From DATKKX01 sp035542775 (GTDB taxonomy: Bacteria; Planctomycetota; Phycisphaerae; UBA1845; UTPLA1): a stretch of 16,208 nucleotides of DNA. Shown here one piece after another: positions 12,945 to 16,208 of this stretch; the first letter of the stretch is position 1, and the number at the start of each line of letters is the position of its first letter. The position numbers and the translations under genes were made by a program. The stretch lies in NCBI GenBank assembly GCA_035542775.1, contig DATKKX010000381.1, positions 1 to 16,208 on the forward strand, written 5' to 3'. Under the pieces are notes generated by a model that was not told the DNA's origin, made no database searches, and saw only the letters and a list, made by a program, of their open reading frames with translations.

Positions 12945-15900
12945 CTATGCCTTCGCCGGGACTTCCGGCTTGATGCGGTTGGTCGTGGGCGCTGGGGCGG
13001 GCTCCTCTTTGGCCTCGTCTTCTTTGAGCACTTCGCGTAGCCACTGGTTGAGCTTCTTGTTGCGCCGGGCGATTTCGCCGAGAGTGCGGCGGTCTTCCGC
13101 TCCCGCCGGGGCGGCGCCGACGGCCGTCGGCATTGATTTGGAATTGACGACAACAGGTCCGGGCTTTGCGGGGGCGGCCTTTCGTGGGGCCGGCGCGGGT
13201 TTGGCGGGAGGTCGTGTCGTTGAGGGCGGCTTGGTATCGGCGGCGGGCGTTGTGGAATCGCCCCCGGTCTCGAGCGCCGCTCGCAGGCTGTCGATTTGCT
13301 GCGGCACGGCGCGGCAGAGCTCGTCCGCCTGGGCGAGGCGATTGCGCATCCCTTCGACTCTTGCGTCCATCGTGCCATAAAGCTGCCGGATGATTCCGAC
13401 GAGCTGGCCCACGCGGAGGGTGTGCCGCTTGAGGAGTTCGACCGTTTCGCCGGCCGAGGAATTGGCCTCGTCGAGCAGGGCTTTCTTCTGCTGGGCCTCT
13501 TCGCCGGCGGTGGCGAGCTGCTGCACGACGGTGGAGACTTTCTTGGACATCTCCGCCATCGCTACGGCCCGTTGGTTGGCCTCGTCGACGAGCTGGCGGG
13601 GCGTGTGGAGCAGGGCCTCGGAGCTGCCCTTGATCTCGTCGGCCTGCCGGAGCATTTCGCCGGTCTTTCGCTGCGCCTCTTCCTGGATCTCTTTGGCGCG
13701 GGTGAGCAGCTCTGAGGACTCGCCGCGAGCCTCGACCAGCTCCTGCTTGGCGCTGCCGATCTGCTCGCGGACCTCTTGCGTTTCGCGCAGGATCTCGGAC
13801 CGGATGGTCCCCACATCGTTGCGGACCGCTTCGGTAATGGCCTCGGAGCGGCGCAACAGCGTCTCGGCCTGTTCGCGGAAGCGTTCGGCGGAAGCATGGG
13901 CCTGCATGAGGAGGCTGGCGGCCTGCTCGCCGATCTTGTCGGCGCCGTTTTGTGCCTGAGTCAGCAGATCGTTGGCCCGCTCGCGGAGCGAGGTCGTGCC
14001 GGTCTGCACCTGATCGAGCAGCTTGGTGGCGTTCTGGCGGACCTGCTCGGCGCTCTGTTCGACCTGCTCGCGCAGAGCGGTGAGCCTGCGGAAATTGGCC
14101 TCGGCATCGCGCTGAGCGGCCTCGCGGAGCGACTCGATGTGCTCCGCGACACTGGCGGCGCTGTCACGCAGCTGCTGGCAGGAAGCCTTGGCACCTTCGG
14201 ATATCTCGTCGCGCATCTGGGCCAGGTCATGCTGCAAGAGCTCGGAACGCTTGGTCATCTGGGTCAGGCCGGCCCGGACCTCGGCCAGCGAGCTTCTGCT
14301 TTGTTCCCGGATGGTGGCGACGGCCTTCTCGGCGTGCACCGTGGCCGTCTCCGCCTTGCGCTTGGTCAGGTCCATCCGCTCGGCGAGATTGGCGACCGCG
14401 CTCTCCGATTCGGCCCGCAGCTTCTCGGCCTTCTCGACGGTCTCTTCCAGGTACTGGTCCAGTTCCTGGCCGATGTCCGCCACGCCATTCCTGGCTGACT
14501 CCCGCAATTCCTCAATCTGGCCGCGCAGCTCTTCCACGGTGCTTGTGGCTCGCTCCGACATCACGCCGACCTGGCTCTGGGCCTCGTCCAGCAGGCGCCG
14601 GTTGCGGTCGATCAGTTCGGGCAGTTCCCTGGCCAGCCGGGCCGCCTCGTTCTCGTACTGCTCCCGGCATTCGGCGGCGTTCCGCTGCAGGGCGGAGAGG
14701 GACTTCTGCAGTTCGGTATAAATGCGCTCGGCGGTGTCGGACGCGTTCTGCAACTGGCCCTGTAGGGATTCGACCATCTCCTTCGCCCTGCTCTCCACCG
14801 TGCTCATGGATTCGTCGGTCTCGCCGATCAGCTTGATGGCCCGGTGCCGCAGGGACCGTTCATGCCTGCCAACCACGGTTTCGAGCTCTTTCCGGGCCTC
14901 CTCGAACCGTTGGGCGACATCGGCCTTGATCGCCGTCGCGTCGTTGGCCAGCCGGGCGATTTCGCTCCGGTGAGCATTGAGGCCGACCTCGAACCCGCTT
15001 CGGGCGTTGGCGATTTCACTCATCGTCTGCTGCACCAGGCTTTCGAGCTCGGCGCGGGAGCGGTCCGCCAGAAGACGCGTCTCGCTCATCTTGGAATTCA
15101 TCTCGTTGAGCGTTTTGGCTCCTTCCGCCGCCGCCGTCTGCCAGAAGCGCTCGACCTTCTCGGTCTGCTCGGTGGTCTGGGTGCGCAGATCGGCCAACAG
15201 TGACGCGGATTGCTCTCGCGTCTTCAGGAGCAGGTCGCTGGTCTGCTCGATCAGGTCCCTGACCCGGGCGCGGCCGCCTTCGGCCTCGGCGGTCACCTGC
15301 TCGTTGGCGGCGCGGATCGACTCCTTCGCTGCCGCGAACTCCTTGCCGGCCGCGGTGATGGACTCGACAAGCTGCAGGTGCATCTCTTCCATGCGGCTTC
15401 GCGTCTGAGTCACGAACTTGGCCACGCTGGTGTTGACCTCGCTGGCACGAGTCAGCGAGTTCTGCTGCAGGGCCTCCAGGCGATCGCTCATCGTCTTCGC
15501 CTGCTCCTGGAAATGCGTGACCATTTCCTCGTTGCGGCGGTTGGCCTCTTCTGCGGTCTGGCGCATCGCCTGCTCGAAACCCTGAAGCTGCCGCCGGGTG
15601 GCATCGACCTCCGCATGTTGCCGCGAGATCAACTCCTCGGCCCTGGCGCTCTGCTCCTCGCCGCAGGCGCGGACCTGGTCCAGCAATTGGGTCACTTCCC
15701 GGCGGAGCACGGCGTTGTTCTTCTCCGTCTCGCTCAAACTGGCCGCGGCCTGCTTCTCGACATTCTCTGAGGCCTTGTGACCCTCTTCGAGCATTGCCTG
15801 GATGCGATCGTTGGCCTCCTGCGTCGCCTTGGTCACTTCGGCCAGAAGTTCCGAGGTCTGCCGGCGCATCTGGTGCGCAGCCTCGAATTCAGCCCGTTCC

Positions 15901-16208
15901 TGCGTGAGCAGGTCAGACAGGCAGTTCTGCTGTCCCTTGGTATAGGCATGAACCTCGGTCAGGAGATGCTTCGCCTGAGCCTGCAGTACAGCGTTCTGTT
16001 TCTCAGATTCGCTCAGGGCCTGCGCAGACTGGTCCTGCATGCGAGCGGCCGTGAGCTTGGCCTCCTCGAGCATCTGCCGGATCCGCTCGTCGGCCTCGCG
16101 TCTCGCGGCCTTGGCCTCGTTCAGCAATTGCTCGGCCTGCTGCCTGGCGCGGCGGGTCTCCTCCACCTCCGCCCGGTACTGGGCCGACAACTCCCCCGAG
16201 CGGGTCTG
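12945..16208 (-). CDS. Very long coiled-coil protein, N-terminus outside the window
   Basis: The frame is open from the right edge to the stop at 12945, giving 1087 visible residues; a TTG at 16190 is internal, not a real start. Nearly all of it up to about residue 965 is Glu/Gln/Ala/Arg/Leu-rich with heptad-like spacing and no prolines or membrane segments, so it is predicted to be a long helical rod. The first 200 residues contain a 93-residue tandem duplication. Near the C-terminus come a less repetitive segment (VGQLVGIIRQLYGTMDAR), a Pro/Ala/Lys-rich linker (about 975-1030), and a short basic-acidic helix (RRTLGEIARRNKKLNQWL), then another Pro-rich end. There is no Walker motif, so it is not a complete SMC-type ATPase in the visible part. 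The role may be structural or scaffold-like, for example in cell shape, division or chromosome organisation, but this is a guess. Confidence 0.83.
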   Translation of the reverse strand, partial: QTRSGELSAQYRAEVEETRRARQQAEQLLNEAKAARREADERIRQMLEEAKLTAARMQDQSAQALSESEKQNAVLQAQAKHLLTEVHAYTKGQQNCLSDLLTQERAEFEAAHQMRRQTSELLAEVTKATQEANDRIQAMLEEGHKASENVEKQAAASLSETEKNNAVLRREVTQLLDQVRACGEEQSARAEELISRQHAEVDATRRQLQGFEQAMRQTAEEANRRNEEMVTHFQEQAKTMSDRLEALQQNSLTRASEVNTSVAKFVTQTRSRMEEMHLQLVESITAAGKEFAAAKESIRAANEQVTAEAEGGRARVRDLIEQTSDLLLKTREQSASLLADLRTQTTEQTEKVERFWQTAAAEGAKTLNEMNSKMSETRLLADRSRAELESLVQQTMSEIANARSGFEVGLNAHRSEIARLANDATAIKADVAQRFEEARKELETVVGRHERSLRHRAIKLIGETDESMSTVESRAKEMVESLQGQLQNASDTAERIYTELQKSLSALQRNAAECREQYENEAARLARELPELIDRNRRLLDEAQSQVGVMSERATSTVEELRGQIEELRESARNGVADIGQELDQYLEETVEKAEKLRAESESAVANLAERMDLTKRKAETATVHAEKAVATIREQSRSSLAEVRAGLTQMTKRSELLQHDLAQMRDEISEGAKASCQQLRDSAASVAEHIESLREAAQRDAEANFRRLTALREQVEQSAEQVRQNATKLLDQVQTGTTSLRERANDLLTQAQNGADKIGEQAASLLMQAHASAERFREQAETLLRRSEAITEAVRNDVGTIRSEILRETQEVREQIGSAKQELVEARGESSELLTRAKEIQEEAQRKTGEMLRQADEIKGSSEALLHTPRQLVDEANQRAVAMAEMSKKVSTVVQQLATAGEEAQQKKALLDEANSSAGETVELLKRHTLRVGQLVGIIRQLYGTMDARVEGMRNRLAQADELCRAVPQQIDSLRAALETGGDSTTPAADTKPPSTTRPPAKPAPAPRKAAPAKPGPVVVNSKSMPTAVGAAPAGAEDRRTLGEIARRNKKLNQWLREVLKEDEAKEEPAPAPTTNRIKPEVPAKA
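15621..16178 (-). repeat. 93-residue (279-bp) tandem repeat inside the coiled-coil gene
   Basis: Unit 1 (16178-15900) and unit 2 (15899-15621) align without gaps: YRAEVEETR with ERAEFEAAH, EADERIRQMLEE with EANDRIQAMLEE, and SESEKQNAVLQ with SETEKNNAVLR. A weaker third copy begins at 15620 (QHAEVDATRR, then EEANRRNEEM after a three-residue deletion). More copies may lie upstream, outside the window. Confidence 0.75.

Noticed and set aside
12720..13040. 106-codon plus-strand frame between the zinc-ribbon and coiled-coil genes
   Set aside because: The second third-to-half runs antisense into the coiled-coil gene, codon third positions are mixed and no ribosome binding site precedes it. The part at 12750-12880 was not recognised as any family.
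12945..16208. SMC/Rad50-type ATPase or methyl-accepting chemotaxis protein
   Set aside because: No Walker A or B, ABC signature, membrane segments or chemotaxis signalling hairpin motif is seen in the visible part; only the coiled-coil composition is similar.
1..16208. Defence system, CRISPR array, prophage or intact transposon
   Set aside because: No repeat-spacer pattern, transposase, integrase, phage structural gene or recognised defence module was found; the only possibly related item is the broken DUF4143-like tail.

Overview
The window looks like a chromosomal segment from a GC-rich member of the Planctomycetota, probably close to the Phycisphaerae. The grounds are a secreted repeat protein ending in a dockerin-like, calcium-loop tail of the style common in that phylum, several CxxC...CxxC or CxC...CxxC zinc-ribbon proteins, and GC-rich intergenic stem-loops of a kind I remember from planctomycete genomes. 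The assignment is inference. No tRNA, rRNA, CRISPR array, intact insertion sequence or recognisable defence system was seen.

Left part (1-5765): a partial zinc-ribbon membrane protein on the minus strand diverges from a secreted L,D-transpeptidase (peptidoglycan cross-linking). About 830 bp of hairpin-rich non-coding DNA follows. Then comes a large secreted protein with 14 repeats of about 49 residues and a C-terminal EF-hand/dockerin-like tail. Its best start is an unusual ATA codon behind a strong ribosome binding site.

Middle part (5766-7852): a graveyard of fragments. It holds a 3' fragment of a second L,D-transpeptidase, a short reading frame whose coding character stops abruptly, a small membrane-anchored hypothetical protein, a frame-broken tail resembling DUF4143-type ATPases, and a cluster of short stem-loop and tandem repeats.

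Right part (7853-16208): everything is on the minus strand. In transcription order it runs: a very long coiled-coil protein (start outside the window), a short double-zinc-ribbon protein, its longer paralogue with a membrane domain, a 12-segment MFS transporter, and a plant-type ferredoxin-NADP+ reductase. Gaps of about 170-400 bp, each with promoter-like or terminator-like signals, suggest mostly separate transcription units rather than one tight operon.

The most interesting items are the probable ATA start, the 14-repeat secreted protein, the tandem zinc-ribbon paralogues with a strikingly conserved linker, the 93-residue tandem repeat in the coiled-coil giant, and a stem-loop family whose arms covary between copies. 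I did not find a clear new multi-gene system.
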